A DNA stretch of 64,000 nt from Orobanche coerulescens (GCA_033398695.1 CM065809.1:179604501-179668500); one strand, 5' to 3'; counted from the stretch's first letter, positions 1 through 13,300 are shown. The notes: a model not told the origin generated them from the sequence alone. Translations and numbers: made by a program.

Positions 1-916
1 CCATTAGATTTTCATATTTCTGTTCCGATTTTGGGAATTTCGTCTCTTTTTTCTTTTTCCTAGAATGAATGTTTTGTGTGGATCTGACATAAAGTATGAT
101 CATTTCCGATTTGTAAACTCGTTCATATGAATATGATGGAAAACGTGCTTGTATAATAGTTATGTTAAAGTCCAATATGCGTGTTTGATCCTTTCGGCTA
201 GAATGTTGTGTAACTTGTGTTGTTTACTTCCAACTGGATGGTTGAACTAAGTTTCTACTGCACATTTTGTTTTCTTTCTTTTTAGTCATGTAAAAATTAA
301 GTAAATGGAGTGTCTACCCTTTGTGTTTTCTCCAACTGATACCATTTTCTTGATAGTGTAAAATCTAGGATCATGAGAGTTTTTTATATAGGGATAATTA
401 CCCAAACTACCTGAGGTTCTGGGTAATTACAGAAAATCCCCAGCTAATTTCGAAAATTACAAAAACTATCCTCGAGTTTTCATTTCGTCTTACATTGAGC
501 CTTCACTGTTAGTTGACATGACAAAATTTGCTCATGTCATCATATGATTTTCAATTACGTTCCTCAACTTTACTGAATTTTACAAATAGCGCCGTCTTTT
601 CTTTTGAAATTTGTAAAATTTAGAAAAATTTGAGAGATTTAGTTGTAAAACGTAAGATGAAAAGTTGGGGTTATTCATACTCTTTAGAAAAGTTAAAGGA
701 CGCAAATTATAAAAATGTTCGCGACGATTTCCGTCAATGGTGATTTTGTGGTTTTAAAAGTTAGCTGCATTTTTTTTTTGGTAATTGGGCCAAAACTCAT
801 GATAGTTTTTGTAATGATTCCGGTTTATATATTCATGATGTAATCTACTGGGGGTTGCACAAATTCATTATCATGTGAGTTGATGAAAGTTCATCTCTGT
901 ATTTGATTTTTGACAG
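1..916. other. AT-rich sequence, probable intron of the HVA22-like gene
   Basis: No coding exon could be supported here. The stretch ends in a good 3' splice site (TTTTTGACAG, ending at 916) that opens the first recognisable HVA22-like exon, so at least its right part is intron. Positions about 395-820 hold a degenerate repeat of the type 'ggtaattac ... gtttttgtaat', also seen around 13120-13290, which looks like an old MITE or solo terminal repeat. The exons encoding the start of the HVA22 protein must lie left of the window or be too short to recognise. Confidence 0.4.
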
Positions 917-1928
917 GCTACCTTTCTGGTCTAGCATAAAACTTGTAGCTATCTTCTGGTTTGTGATACCTCGTTTCCATGGCGCATGCCATGCATACCG
1001 AAGTTTTGTACATCCACACTTGGTCGTGAATCTACAAGAATTCATCAACAATCTGTACAAGCCAAATGATGAACGACCTCGTACTAAAGAAAAGTTACTT
1101 GATGTAGCTGAGAAATACATTAAAGAGAATGGATCAGAAGCCTTAGAAAAGCTTATTGCAAGCAAGGTTAGCATTATGATACGATTTATAACCCGGTTCC
1201 GAATATAATTTGTTTGTTACGGCACTTTTTCCATGCCGAACTTTGCAGCTATATTTTTTTTCCTTTTAAAATGAAACATGGCTGAAAGTTGCAAATGCCC
1301 ACAACACTACGTTGAATATTCTCTTTTAAACACGGACAAGTCGTGTATTGTGACTCTTTTGTTGTTGAAGTTGGTGATAAGTTTATATCTTAGTATATAC
1401 AACCTCCGTTTTTTAATAAGCGTCATATTAAACTTTGACCATTTATTTCTTTTTAGATATTATACCAATAAATATAAAAAATTATATCATTATATTCATT
1501 TTAAAAATATATTCATTGTATTATTTTCTGATAGTTTTTTATAACATAATTAGAAAGTCATTTATGATCAAATCTCCGCTTGCTCTCATTTTTTGTGGTA
1601 GTACGAGTCAGTAGTTCGTTTATTCTTTTATTTATTATTATTTATATGTTCCAATGAGCAATTTGTTTGCCAATGGATGCAGATGGAACTCAAAGAACCT
1701 GTTAATTCTCAGAGAGGGATCCAACTTGTAGAACCAGATGAGAATAATGTTACAACTGCACCAAAACAAGTAAATTCTGCAGGCACACAATTTTTTTTAT
1801 TAATTTGTATGCCGCTTGATTTATTAGCTCTGGCTTTAGATGAGAGAAGCTAATGCGGTTCAGAAAGATAAAGAAATGTTAGAAGCCCCCGAGAAGACTG
1901 CCTCAACTGAGTCAAAACAGGTGAGAGT

Positions 1929-1969
<41 letters not shown>

Positions 1970-4900
1970 TTGTCTTGAAAGATGAAAACTAATATTGTTT
2001 CACCAATTATATTGTTTTTATTCTCTGGATATATCACATTGATTAGAATTGTGAAACCCATTCAGCTAATGTTTCTTTCTCATTTGACTTTTTACGAACA
2101 CTTGGAGTATTTGGAACATATCCCTTATATTTACCTGGCATGAACATCCGTAGCTACTAAAGAAAGGGATTGTCAGCCTTTGAGCGGGAAAAAACTTAAA
2201 AAGGAAAAATGTTTTTAGTGTTTTGCTTCTTATTTTGTGATGTATATGTTGAATTTACAATATCAATCCCTAATGGGGCATGGCTATAGCAATTATCTCA
2301 ACTCATGATATTTTCCATGCAAGTAAAAAAACTTATGATGATGATGGTTTAGGAGTTTTATCTCAATTTCCTTTTTATGAAGGTTGCGACAGGAAGGACA
2401 TCCGACGTAAAACTTTGCTAGTTTGCTTTTTTCATTGTCAGCTTTTTGCATGATTTAATAGTGTTAACTAACCTTTTACCATTAATTGACACTGTAATCT
2501 TCACACCATCAACCCCAATATAGTTGGGATCAAGGTGATGATGATACTTATTTCACAAGAATGGGGAGTATGATTTTTTAAATATCTAATTCACAAAAGA
2601 CTTTCTTTTTTAGCCTATTCAACTTCTTGTTTCTTGATTTACGTATACTCCATCCGTCCCATCAAAAGAGTCCACTTTGATTAAGGTACAATTTTTTATT
2701 TATTGTAAGGTACAACACCAAAATAAACTGTCACCATTTTTTTCATTTACATTTATTATTTATTGATTGTGCGATGTTCAATGTGCTTTGTCAAACAAAA
2801 AATCACGTCTATATTGAAGGAGATATTATATAAGATCAGAATATCGAAAGTGAACTCTTATTTTGGGACCAAAAAGAAAAAGAAAAAAACAGTTTCAAAT
2901 ATGGACTGGACTTATGAGAGGGAGAGAGTAGTATAACCTCATGTTCGCTCCGTACAATAAAAATCACTTCTTCTTAGAGCAGAAGTTTTTGCAAACCTGC
3001 TGAGCTAGAACGACGTGTTGTTTCTATCTACAGTCGCAGGTGTACCATCCACGGCCGACCCCTACTGCTTGTTGGGTTCCCAAAGAAACAACATATACAG
3101 CTGCTAAAAGTAAAGAGATAACATCACCAGAAACACGTTCAGAAAACAGACATCCACCACCAAAGAACGTCGAGCGAGAATGGATGTGTCCTTTATGTCA
3201 GGTAACAACCACATGCGAGAAAGATTTAAGCCATCATCTTCAGGGAAAAAAACACAAGTCCATGTGCGAGTCATTGAAAACTAGGAAGCTTAATGCACAA
3301 GATACAAGGCCCTCCTCCTCGACAAGTAAAGATAGATTCCAGCAAGAATCTTGTGAAGGAAAAACCCAAGGGGAAAGATTGATCCAAGTTGTAGAACCAG
3401 ATGAGAATAATATTACAACTGCACCAAAACAAGTATATTCTACACACAAACAATTCTTTTTTTTTTAATGTTCTCATTATGTATGCTGCTTGATATATTA
3501 GTTCTGGCTTGTAGCTGAAAGAACCTGATGCGGTTCAAAAAGGTAAAGAAATGTTGGAAGCCCTCAATAAGATTGCATCAACTGACGCGATACAGGTGAG
3601 AGTTCTCAAGTTTTTGCCGAACTAATATTGTTATTCTAGATGAAATTTACAGATCATACTACATATATTCTTTGGATATGGATATTATATATATATATAT
3701 ATATTGACTGGAAATGTGACTCACTCAGCCAATGTTTCTTTCTCATTTGGATTTTTATGAACACTTTCAAAACAGCAATAATCAAGAAGTTCGAAAGTCT
3801 GGTACATGTACCTTATATTTTCTCTCCTTTAGTAGTGTTTTTACATAGATATTTACAGAGTTACCTGTCATGAATATCCGTCGCTACTAAAGAAAGGGCT
3901 CGTCAGCCGTTGGCCGGGGAAAAAAATTTAAAAAGAAAAAAAGTTTTTAGTGTGTTGCTTCTTATTTCATGACGTATGTGTTGAGTTTACAATATCAATT
4001 CTGAAATGGGGCATGGCAATAGCAATTATCTCAACTCGATGTGTCATGATATTTACCATACAAGTGAAAAAAGTTATGATGATGTCAGTTTAAGAATTTT
4101 ATCTCAATTTCCTCTGAATGAAGGTTGCGCTCGTAGGGACATCTGGCATAAAACTTTGCTTGTTTGCTTTTTGTTTTGTCTGCTTTTTTATAGTATTAAC
4201 TAATTTCGACTATTAATCAACACTGTAATCCGCATATCATCAACCCCAACATAGTTGGGATGAAGGTGATAATGATATGTTTATTTCACAAGAATTAGGA
4301 GTGTTATTTTAAATTTTTAATTCACCAAAGACTTACGTTTTTAGCGTAACAACTTAGTTTTTTTGTTTTACGAATACTCCATCCGTCCCATAAAAAGGGT
4401 AAGGTACATTTTTTTATTTATTGTAAGGTAAAACACCAAAATGGAACATGACTATAGCAATTATCTCAACCGCTGTCTGATGATATTTTACATGCAAGTG
4501 AAAAAAAGTATGATGACGATGGTTTAGGAATTTTATCTCAATTTTTTCTGAATGAAGGATGCGACGGGAGGGGCATCTTTCGTAAAACTTTGCTTGTCTG
4601 CTTTTTGCATTGTCTGCATTTTGCATGGCTTTATAGTGTTAACTAATTTCGACTATTAATCAACACTGTAATCCGCATATCATCAACCCCAACATAGTTG
4701 GGATGAAGGTGATGACGATGATGATGCTCATTTCACAAGAATTAGGAGTGTTATTTTAATTTTTTAATTCACCAAAGACTTATGTTTTACCGTATCAACT
4801 TCTTGTTTTTTTTTTTTTTTTTTTTTTACGAATACGCCATCCCTCCCATAAAAAGAGTAAGGTACAATTTTTTATTTATCACAAGGCAAAACCCCAAAAT

Positions 4901-7492
4901 AAACTTTTTGTCACCATTTTTTTTATTTACAATATTATTTATTGATTGTGCAATGTTTTAGAATGAGTTCTGTCAAACAAAAAAATTTCACATGTCTATA
5001 TTGTAGGATATATAATGTAAGGTCATAAAATCGAGAGTGGACTCTTATTTTGGGGCAAAAAAAAAAAGGCAAAAAACAGTTTCAAGTGTGGACTTTTTTT
5101 ATGAGAAGGAGAGAGTACTATAACGCTTGTTCTTTCCGTACAATAAATCACTTCTACTAAGAGCAGAAGTATTTGCAAACCTGTTGAGCTAGAATGACAT
5201 GTCGTTTCTATCTACAGCCGCAGGTGCACCATCCACGGCCGACCCCCACTGCTTGTTGGGTTCCCAAAGAAACAACATATACAGCTGCTAAAACTAAAGA
5301 GATAACATCATCGGAAACAAGTCCAGAAAACCGACAGCCGCAATCAAAGAAAGTCGAGCGAGAATGGACGTGTCCTACATGTCAGGTAACAACCACATGC
5401 GAGAAAAATCTAAGTGATCATCTTGAGGGGAAAAAACACAAGTCCATGTGCGAGTCGTTGAAAACAAGCAAGCTCAATGCACAAGATACAAGGCCCTCCT
5501 CCTCGACAAGTAAAGATGGATCCCAGCAAGAATCTTGTGAAGGAAAAAAACAAGAGAAAAGAGGGATCCAAGTTGCAGAACCAGATGAGAATAATATTAC
5601 AACTGCACCAAAAGAAGTATATTCTACACACATAAACGTTTTTTTTTCCTCATTATTTATGCCGCTTGATATATTAGCTCTGACTTATAGCTGAAAGAAC
5701 CTGATGCAGTTCAAAAAGATAAAAGAAATGTTAGAAGCCCCAGACAAGATTGCACCAACTGAGGCAAAACAGGTGAGGGTTCTCAAGTGTTTGTGGTCTT
5801 GCAAACTAATATTGTTTTCTAAATGAAATTTACAAATCATACTACATATATTCTCTGGATATGGTATATATATACACACACACACACATGTATATATATG
5901 TGTGTGTGTGTATATATATATATACACACACACACACACTGGAATAGTGAAACTCACTCAGCCAATGTTTCTTTCTCGTTTGGCTTTTTATGAAAGCTTT
6001 CAAAACAGCAATGGTCAAAAAGTTTGAAATATTTTCTCTCCTTTAGTAGTGTTTTTACAGAAAAATTTACAGATTTACCTGTCATGAACATCCGTAGCTA
6101 TTAAAGAATGGGATCGTCAGCCTTTGGCCGGGATTTTTTTTTTGAAGTTTAGTGTTTTGCTTCTTATTTCGCGATTTACATGTTTACAATATCAATCCTG
6201 AAATGGGTTATGACTATATCAATTAACTTTCCACATAATATTTTTATGGAAGTGAAAAAACTTATGATGACGACAGTTTTGGAATTTCATCTCAATTTGC
6301 TTCCATATGAAGGTTGTAATGGGAAGGCATCCACCATAAAAGTTAAAACTCCGCTTGTTTGCTTTTTGCCTGATTTAATAGTGTTAACTAATTATAACTA
6401 AACATAGTTGGGATTAAGGTGATGATGTGATGCCTTTTTATTTCACAAGCACGAGGAGTGTACTTTTATATTTCTAATTCTTGTTCTGGTTTGACCTTTT
6501 TTTTACCAAAGTCATTTTTAGCCTATTCAACATATTTTTTTTATTTACGAATACTTCATCCATCCCCCATACAAGAGTCCACTTTACTCGATGTACAATT
6601 TTTTATTTATTGTAAGAGACAACACCAAAATAAACTTTTTACCACCATTTTTTTTCATTTACATTATTATTTATTGACCCTGCAGTGTTTTTTAAAATGT
6701 ATTGTCCTTTTATATATGTATACATATATATCTATAATATGAAGAATATATAAGATCATCAATTCGAAAGTGGAGTCTTATAATTCTCGGACAAAATACA
6801 ATTCCCAAAGTGGACTCCTTTTATGGGAGGTTGAGAGTACTATAACCTCTGCTTCATTCGGTACAATAGATCACTTCCTCTAAGAGCAGAGGTACTTGCA
6901 AACAGAGCTAGAATGACAATATGGTTCCTATCTACAGTTGCAGGTGCACCATCCACGGCCAATCACTAAAGAAACATGTACAGCTGCTAAAAGTATAGAC
7001 ATAATATCACCAGAAACAAGCTCAGAAAACAGACAGCCGCCACTGGAGAAAGTCGAACCAAAGTGGATGTGTCCTTTATGTCAGGTGATAACTACGTGCG
7101 AGAAAAATTTGAACGATCATATTCAGGGAAAAAAACACAAGTACGAGTGTGAGTCTTTGAAAACAAGTAAGCTCAATGCACAAGATATGAGGCCTTCCTC
7201 CTCGACAATTAAAGACGGATCCCAGCAAGAATCTTGTGAAGGCAAAAAAAACCGAGAGAAAATCCAAAATCAGGGGTCGTCTAGTGATAAGCGAAAACAT
7301 CAAGGGTCACCTGAGGATGCTGCTGCAAGCGAGGAAGTTAAACTATGGTGCAACCTCTGTAGCCTGAAGTTGCTCAGTGAGATTGATGTGGAGTCTCACC
7401 TCAAAGGGAAGCGACACTCGTCTAACATCCGGAAAATGGTTGGATTTGGAGGTGTCAAGGACCCCATTTCATTACACTGGTATGCGTGTTAG
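917..7492 (+). CDS. HVA22/TB2-DP1-like protein with tandem U1-type zinc fingers (5' partial, multi-exon)
   Basis: Exons, each bounded by AG/GT: 917-1166, 1683-1769, 1840-1920, 3034-3432, 3515-3595, 5218-5616, 5691-5772, and the terminal exon 6938-7492 with a TAG stop. The first exon encodes the second half of a TB2/DP1-HVA22 domain (LPFWSSIKLVAIFWFVIPRF, then a charged stretch ending EALEKLIASK). HVA22 proteins are ER membrane-shaping proteins of the REEP/Yop1 family, so ER membrane location is inferred. Exons 3034, 5218 and 6938 each encode one U1/matrin-type finger (CPLCQVTT..., C-x2-C-x12-H-x5-H). The last exon adds a second finger (CNLCSLKLLSEIDVESHLKG). Such fingers bind double-stranded RNA or RNP partners in other families; here the role is unknown. 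All internal exons are multiples of three except 5691-5772 (82 nt), which has an extra A and reaches TGA at 5760. The first exons lie outside the window. The HVA22 identity is firm; the joining of HVA22 and finger exons into one mRNA is inferred from phase and splice sites. Confidence 0.75.
2646..2930. mobile_element. Stowaway-like MITE, copy 1
   Basis: It begins TACTCCATCCGTCCCAT and ends with a matching inverted sequence ('ggactt atgagagggagagagta'), with TA at the edge. 'aagagtccactt' on the left pairs with 'aagtgaactctt' on the right. No coding capacity. It lies in an intron of the HVA22-like gene immediately before the finger exon at 3034. Confidence 0.7.
4006..4832. repeat. Intronic direct duplication of about 400 bp
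   Basis: Positions 4006-4439 and 4440-4832 are diverged direct copies. Both contain 'agcaattatctcaac', 'gaattttatctcaattt', 'aaaactttgcttg' and the stretch ending 'caaccccaacatagttggga'. The first copy ends in the first ~65 bp of a Stowaway-like MITE (4375-4440), which is cut off where the second copy begins. The duplication makes this unit longer than its neighbour. Confidence 0.75.
4833..5117. mobile_element. Stowaway-like MITE, copy 2
   Basis: Same family as 2646-2930: left end TACGCCATCCCTCCCAT, right end '...gagaaggagagagta'. It sits in the equivalent position before the finger exon at 5218, as expected if it was copied with the exon unit. Confidence 0.65.
5865..5939. repeat. Compound (TA)n/(CA)n/(TG)n microsatellite
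   Basis: Alternating TA, CA, TG, TA and CA runs form a near-palindromic dinucleotide tract inside the intron after the frameshifted exon 5691-5772. Confidence 0.9.
6552..6839. mobile_element. Stowaway-like MITE, copy 3
   Basis: Left end TACTTCATCCATCCCCCAT with 'aagagtccacttta'; right end 'aaagtggactccttttatgggaggttgagagta'. The terminal 30 bp pair with each other. It lies just before the terminal finger exon, matching copies 1 and 2. Confidence 0.7.
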
Positions 7493-7637
7493 TTGTTGAG
7501 TGAATGTGGATTTACTGTAAATGATAATATTTCGTCCATGAATGGATTTGGAAATGCTGCTGTCTGAAGGTTTTGAACATACACACAGAGAAGTGCATTT
7601 TAAAATAATACGAAATTCATCTTAGGAAATGATAGAA

Positions 7638-7786
7638 GGATTGGGATCCCCTGCAGTGCACAACACCATGCTGTGCACTGCCGTGCGTCGGATAGGACAC
7701 GCACACACACACACCCGTGCGGGTGTGTGTGATCGGACGGCAGGGATTGCACAGCCCTCTGCAGCCACTGCAGAGGATCCCTGCCG
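7638..7786. mobile_element. Mutator-like foldback MITE (149 bp)
   Basis: It is flanked by a perfect 9-bp duplication ATGATAGAA (7629-7637 and 7787-7795). The ends are imperfect inverted repeats of about 20 bp (ggattgggatcccctgcagtg against the reverse complement of cactgcagaggatccctgccg). The middle is a (CA)n/(GT)n hairpin. A 9-bp duplication is typical of Mutator-superfamily elements, which is the basis of the family call. Confidence 0.65.
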
Positions 7787-7879
7787 ATGATAGAATCATA
7801 AAAATCTTGGTGCATACACAGCATAGCTATTTGGCTATAGGCTCGATAAATGTCTTTTGGAGCATCGGAGGGTGCCACG

Positions 7880-8280
7880 TGTCGACTGAAGCTAGAGGTA
7901 TAATTGGACCAAGCGGTCCAAGCCGAGTCGAATATTGTCAGGCTCGAGTCGACTATAAAACTCGAAGACCGGGTCGAGCTTGATCGAGCTCTATTTTCTC
8001 GAGCTTGAACTGGACTCATCTGGAAGCTCGGTAAGCTCGAGTTTGACTCGAACTACATAACTACCTCCTCGAACATAACCCCCTCGGTACCGAAACAGTA
8101 GGCCCATTTCTTTAGGCACATAGTAGGGGTATATTTCAGGTAGCCGAGTTAGCTGCATACCTAGTCGTGTGGCTTGAGCTTGGCTCAATTAACCTTGAGT
8201 TCATTTCAAGCTTTTTTCGAGTCAATTCCAATCCCCAAATAGCTCATTTGACGGTTCAGCTCACTTACACTCCTAATCCT
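7880..8280. repeat. GCTCGAG-rich degenerate repeat, possibly a hAT-type relic
   Basis: Reiterated 'gctcgag' and 'gagtcgac' words end at the right in 'cagctcacttacactccta', whose reverse complement (TAGGAGTGTAAGTGAGCTG) resembles hAT MITE ends. No matching left end or 8-bp duplication was found, so the family is uncertain. Confidence 0.25.
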
Positions 8281-8740
8281 AATCTAAGTGTTGAAAAACG
8301 AACCATTATTCGCCGAAGTTTTATATGAATAACCAGTACCATGTTGTTTCTTAAAATTCACAATAAAAATCACAATGAAACAAAAATGATCTCATATATG
8401 GCAATTTCAAAGCTAATTGTTCATTCGTCCATCTTCCCAAGCATTAAGTCAACCACTAGTCTAGACAAGGTTTCTAGTTTTTGTTGTGATATTTATATGT
8501 ATATACATTAATTTTTACGATATCAATCTTGTATATTTTGCATTATCAGGATAATTTTAAAAATCTAAAATAGCTGCAACAATTATCTCAATATATTGCC
8601 GTCAAAAAAAAAAAACATGATATTTTCATGTGATCGGCAATATTTATTATAGATAGCAATTTTGGAATTTCGTTTCATCTTTCCTTCATATGAAAGTTGT
8701 AATGACAAATTCGAGAAGAGTAGCCGACATAACACTTTAC

Positions 8741-9025
8741 TACTCCTTTCGTCCTGCCAAAATATTGATTTTCACCCAAAAAATATTCAATTAAAAGTGT
8801 TACATTTCATTAAATACATTCAATCACATCAAACCATCACACATTCTTATTTAATCTCCACAAAACATTCATCGGTCATCATCAATATTTTTTTAACTTT
8901 TAATGCACATCACATACCCGACATCGATATTTACATAACTTACATATCTATTACATTCAATTATTCTTCTTAAATGCAACAATTTTACTTCAAATATTGC
9001 AATTGAATTGGAATGAAAGGGAGTA
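8741..9025. mobile_element. Stowaway-like MITE
   Basis: The left end TACTCCTTTCGTCC pairs with the right end 'ggaatgaaagggagta'. The interior is AT-rich and non-coding, with TA at both edges. It lies between the two convergent genes. Confidence 0.55.
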
Positions 9026-9319
9026 TTTTGCTTTTGAACTTAAAAAATATTAACTATTTTTAGACCATTAACTGACACTATAGTCTTTGATGTAATCGAT
9101 CATGCCACTAACCTCAGGAGGTTGTCGCCGAGCTCAAGAGATTAAAGTGCAGTAGATGATGATAGCATGACCCTTTTTTTGGGGGGGAGACATATAACCC
9201 CATCAAAGAAACATCATCTTATTAGAGGGTTAAATATCATTAGCTCAAAGTAAGAAAAAGAGAGAGAAACACATCATCATGAAAAGTGCTGAAATTTGAA
9301 ACTTTCTGAACTTTTCCCC

Positions 9320-10353
9320 TCATGACTTTTGGGAAGTTGGCATTGCTAGAGAAACTCCAGCACCACTTGGTAAATCCTTCCATTGTTGAGTCACTGTCTT
9401 AATCTGTGTGTAAAACTGAACTCCAGCCTTGCCTGGATTTTACATAAATTATATGGTGGATAAGTGTTTGTTTTTCATGCACTCGACGCGAATATGTTCC
9501 AAAGCCATTCTCGTAATAAAGGGAGTATATTTATATATAGATATACTGATTTTACCATAGAAATTGAGATCCCCGGCAAACGAAGCTTTGGAGCCGGTAA
9601 ATGAGAAGAAGGGTAATGGAACAGGAATAGGAACATTGATACCGATCTGAGGCACGAAAGATCACGTTAGAGAGTAGAATACATAATTAAAAAAGTTTTA
9701 TAAATCGAGGCACCTTCTGTAAGATGTAACAGATCAAGATTCGTCAGACGGTCCCCTAAAATTAAACTCTTAAAAAAATAGAAAACTAAAAAAGAACCCT
9801 AAAGAAACTTAAAAACTAAAAAAAAATAGAAACTCCTAAAAACTGAGAAGAAGAAATAAAATTTAGACTCTGTCTAACAGAATGCATTCGGTCAAACAGT
9901 CTGACACAAGTTTTCGCCATAAATTATATACATACCCACTCAGTTTTAGCACTAACCTGTCCTGCTTCTATTTCAGTTTGGAATTTTCTGGCAGCTACCC
10001 CGGATGACGTAAAAATAGCTGCACCATTCCCATATCTGCGAAATCGGGAATATAAGTTATATAACATGAGTAAATGACATTGCTGTACTCAAAATAAGGA
10101 ACATGTAATGATAAAACAGAACAGGAAAAAGGAGAAATTATTACTTATTTCTGTTGACTATGCTTATGGCCTCTTCCAAACTGTCGGCCTGAGAGGAACG
10201 GAACAGTTACATTGCAGAGCACAGGAACACGCGTTACGGAAAAAGAAAAAGGCTTGTTTTTTCTTTTAATTAATTACTGATATACCTGCATGCAAATGAG
10301 AACAGGGCCGAATATCTCCTCCTGGAACCCCATAATGAAGAATTGAAAAATAA

Positions 10354-10386
<33 letters not shown>

Positions 10387-13300
10387 TCCAAGCACAAGAC
10401 ATCTTTGCAGAGAAAGAAGAAGAAGAAGAAAGTTTACTACCTTATAACAATCCATGTCGACCGTAACATCAGCTAAGATGGTGGGACCCACAAAGTTTCC
10501 TTGTTCATATCCTGGAACCTATTACTCATCGACCATGGCAAAGGTAAACTTGTTGATCACTTTTTTTATTTTTTTTTCCTGAGGTTTGAGTACTTTTTTT
10601 TTTTTTTGGTTTTCTATTTTTTTAAATTTTATGATTTAATTTAGGGGACCGTCGGAAAGGAGCGTCTCCAATTCATCAAACAAATTCCGCCTATTTCCAA
10701 AAGTATTTTCAAGAACATCCACAAATAAGAAACATCAGAAACACTAAACAGCTTGTTGAGAAGCTGGCCAGAAGTTTCAGACGCGCAATTTTCCAAATAA
10801 CAGATAAAAACAAGAACCTTAATATTTCTTCCATCGAGCAATAGTCTGGCTCCACTTTCTGCACCGCTTTGCACCAATTTGCGCACCCTTTCCTTTGCCT
10901 AAAACACACACACATACAGAGGGATGTTTAAACAAATGTACATCAAGTTTCCAATTTTTTCTTTTTTTTTTTTTAAAAAAAAAAAAAATCCAATTTTAAT
11001 TAGGTAGAAGAATTCCCGATGAAGATTTTCGTCGAATCAGTTTGAATATGGACTGTGTGCTCACCTGTTTACTAATGATCGGACCAAGGTCCGCCTCGGG
11101 ATCTGTTCCACTACTTACCTTAAGGGCTTTGGCGCGCTCGACCAGCTTTTCTTCCCTACAAAGACATAAGGTTTAGTGGACCCTTGGGAAATATTCGGAT
11201 AATAATAATTACAAGAGCTGTCCTTGAGGTTTTCGACTTAATTACAGCTCAACTGTCTCTCGGAATCACAAGTAACCCCTTAAGGTATTACAGGCACGCG
11301 ACAACTGACGACCTTCATGTTTGCATTTTCTCAACATTTCCAAGAGGCATATGTAATTTGGCCGTTTTTTTCCTTCTCAATTTGACTATTTATTTATTTA
11401 TTTAAAAAAAAAAAAAACTGGAAATTTTTCTTGTATAAATTAAAAATAGAGTAAGAGGTGATAGATGAAAAGCATAAGCTCCATTTAGTACAGCGTTGGA
11501 AAAGCATGTCTGCCAAGTGTTTTGCCTTTCTAAGCATATCATTCTAGTAAAGCTTAAAACGCAAATATTGTTGCTGAAAGAGGGTGAAATGAAAGCAATC
11601 ATGGTATACACCCTCACCCCCATTTCAGGAAATGATTTCGTCCCAATACAAGAGTCCACTTCAAAATAAAACATTAATATCTAATTAATGTTTATAAATT
11701 ATTTCTTAAATTGATGTTTTTGGCTATATAAACAAAGTACGGTATTGGACAAAAAAAACGTAAAAAAAGTAAATTGATGTCATTTTTGTTAAAATGACAA
11801 AAAGTTGTAAATGCACTAAAGTGGACTTCTAAGTGGGACGGAACGGAGGGAGTACAACAGAAGGAATACCACAATTTTGAGTCCCCAACAAACACAACTG
11901 TGCTAAGTGCCATGCATCTTTGTCCAGCAGCACCAAAACCAGCTGCAACTAAAGCATTTAAAGTTGCGTCTATATTTGCATCAGGCATCACGACTCCATG
12001 GTTCTTTGCTCCCATATTGGACTGAAGGTGTTTAACATTTAAGTAGTCAATACTTAAACTTTCATTTTAAATTAAAAAAATAATATTATTTGATCCGAAC
12101 ATAGATCTAAGCATGGGAATATGGAATCACAACATTTACTCAATCACACTAACCTGAACACGTTTTCCGGTGGCTGATGCTCTCGAGTAGATATGCATGC
12201 CAGCCTAAGAAAATGAGAACACGAATAAGCCCCTCGATCCTTAACTTGTTAAACGGGAAAAAAATCAAGCTCAGTAGGAATAACAAATTAAGCTCAGACG
12301 AGCTTAACAAATCTTTGACAGTTTAGTTTTGTATATTAGCATTGTTTACTAGCAACAAAAAAGGTGTTTTATATAATAACTTGTTCGTTAGGCTCTGAAT
12401 AATTAATCAACTGCTGGAAAGGAGGATCTACGTGCAACCTTGGATATGTATACATGCAAGGAGGCAGGGAGGGAGGGAAAGATTACTAACGGTATTTGAA
12501 CCGACAAATGATACAGCTCTAATATCGTCATCGTCGCATATAGCATTAACAATGTCCTGCCAGAAAGAGCCAAAAAAGATGAAACTATCATATCCAGAAT
12601 GAAAATTGTACTTATTAGCCTAACATTAATTGACTGTTGATGGTACACCAAAACTAAAATACTTAAAAAAAAAATTGGACAGGCCGCAGGTTCATACATT
12701 GGTACCATGTACAATATTCAGGACGCCATTGGGCAAACCAGCCTCCATAGCCAACTCCGCAAGAATCATCGAAGCCCCTGAAAAATAAAAAATAAAGTAG
12801 GAGCAACCATGCACTAAACAAACAACTTTCACGTGTCCGGTTCGAATATTTTAAGCAACAAAGGGAACACTTTTAAGCAAAAAATCACCTGGATCCTTTT
12901 CGGATGGCTTTAGAACAAACGTGTTTCCACACGTGACTGCAACAGGAAACATCTGCCACATGACATTACAAACAAAAGACTTCTTATCCACGATTCTTTA
13001 TGAAAGCACTTTCATTATAAGAAACTACAAACGGTCAAATGTACCTCCCGGTGAAGGAAAGAAGGCTTAAAATGTCAATCATGAAAAATATAAACATATC
13101 AAATAGCGGTTAATTACAAAAAGATACCCTTCGAAATTACAACTACCCTTTTGACTTAGTTCTATTTCACTAATTGCACCATCAACTAGGAGTTTTGTAA
13201 TAGCTTAAAGAGGTATTTGTAATTTCGAAAGAAAAATTAGGTCTTGTAATTATGTCAAACCTCAAATGGGTAGTTTTTGTAAATTTCTTCAGTTCTTCAC

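Larger units (their letters stand above)
1683..7300 (+). repeat. Tandemly duplicated exon-intron unit of the zinc-finger gene
   Basis: The same block recurs: a 399-nt zinc-finger exon (3034-3432, 5218-5616, and the start of 6938-7492), then an intron of about 75-80 bp, then an 81/82-nt exon (3515-3595, 5691-5772), then a long intron with a recurrent 'caatatcaatc ... catagttgggat' segment and a Stowaway-like MITE just before the next finger exon. The first block (1683-3033) has only the tail of the finger exon (29 codons ending VEPDENNVTTAPKQ) plus the short exon. Starts of successive finger exons are 2184 and 1720 bp apart. The MITE occupies the same place in each unit, so it inserted before the duplications. 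Confidence 0.85.
7493..9319. other. Intergenic region between the two convergent genes
   Basis: It holds the 3' ends of the HVA22-like gene (left) and the ALDH gene (right). A small Mutator-like MITE (7638-7786), a GCTCGAG-rich degenerate repeat (about 7880-8280) and a Stowaway-like MITE (8741-9025) account for much of it. No credible coding sequence was seen in the remainder. Confidence 0.6.

Noticed and set aside
9737..10665. Inverted words 'gacggtcccctaaa' and 'tttaggggaccgtc' flanking several ALDH exons
   Set aside because: The region between them is normal ALDH6B2 exons and introns, and no target duplication was found. The words are short and could be two copies of a small repeat.
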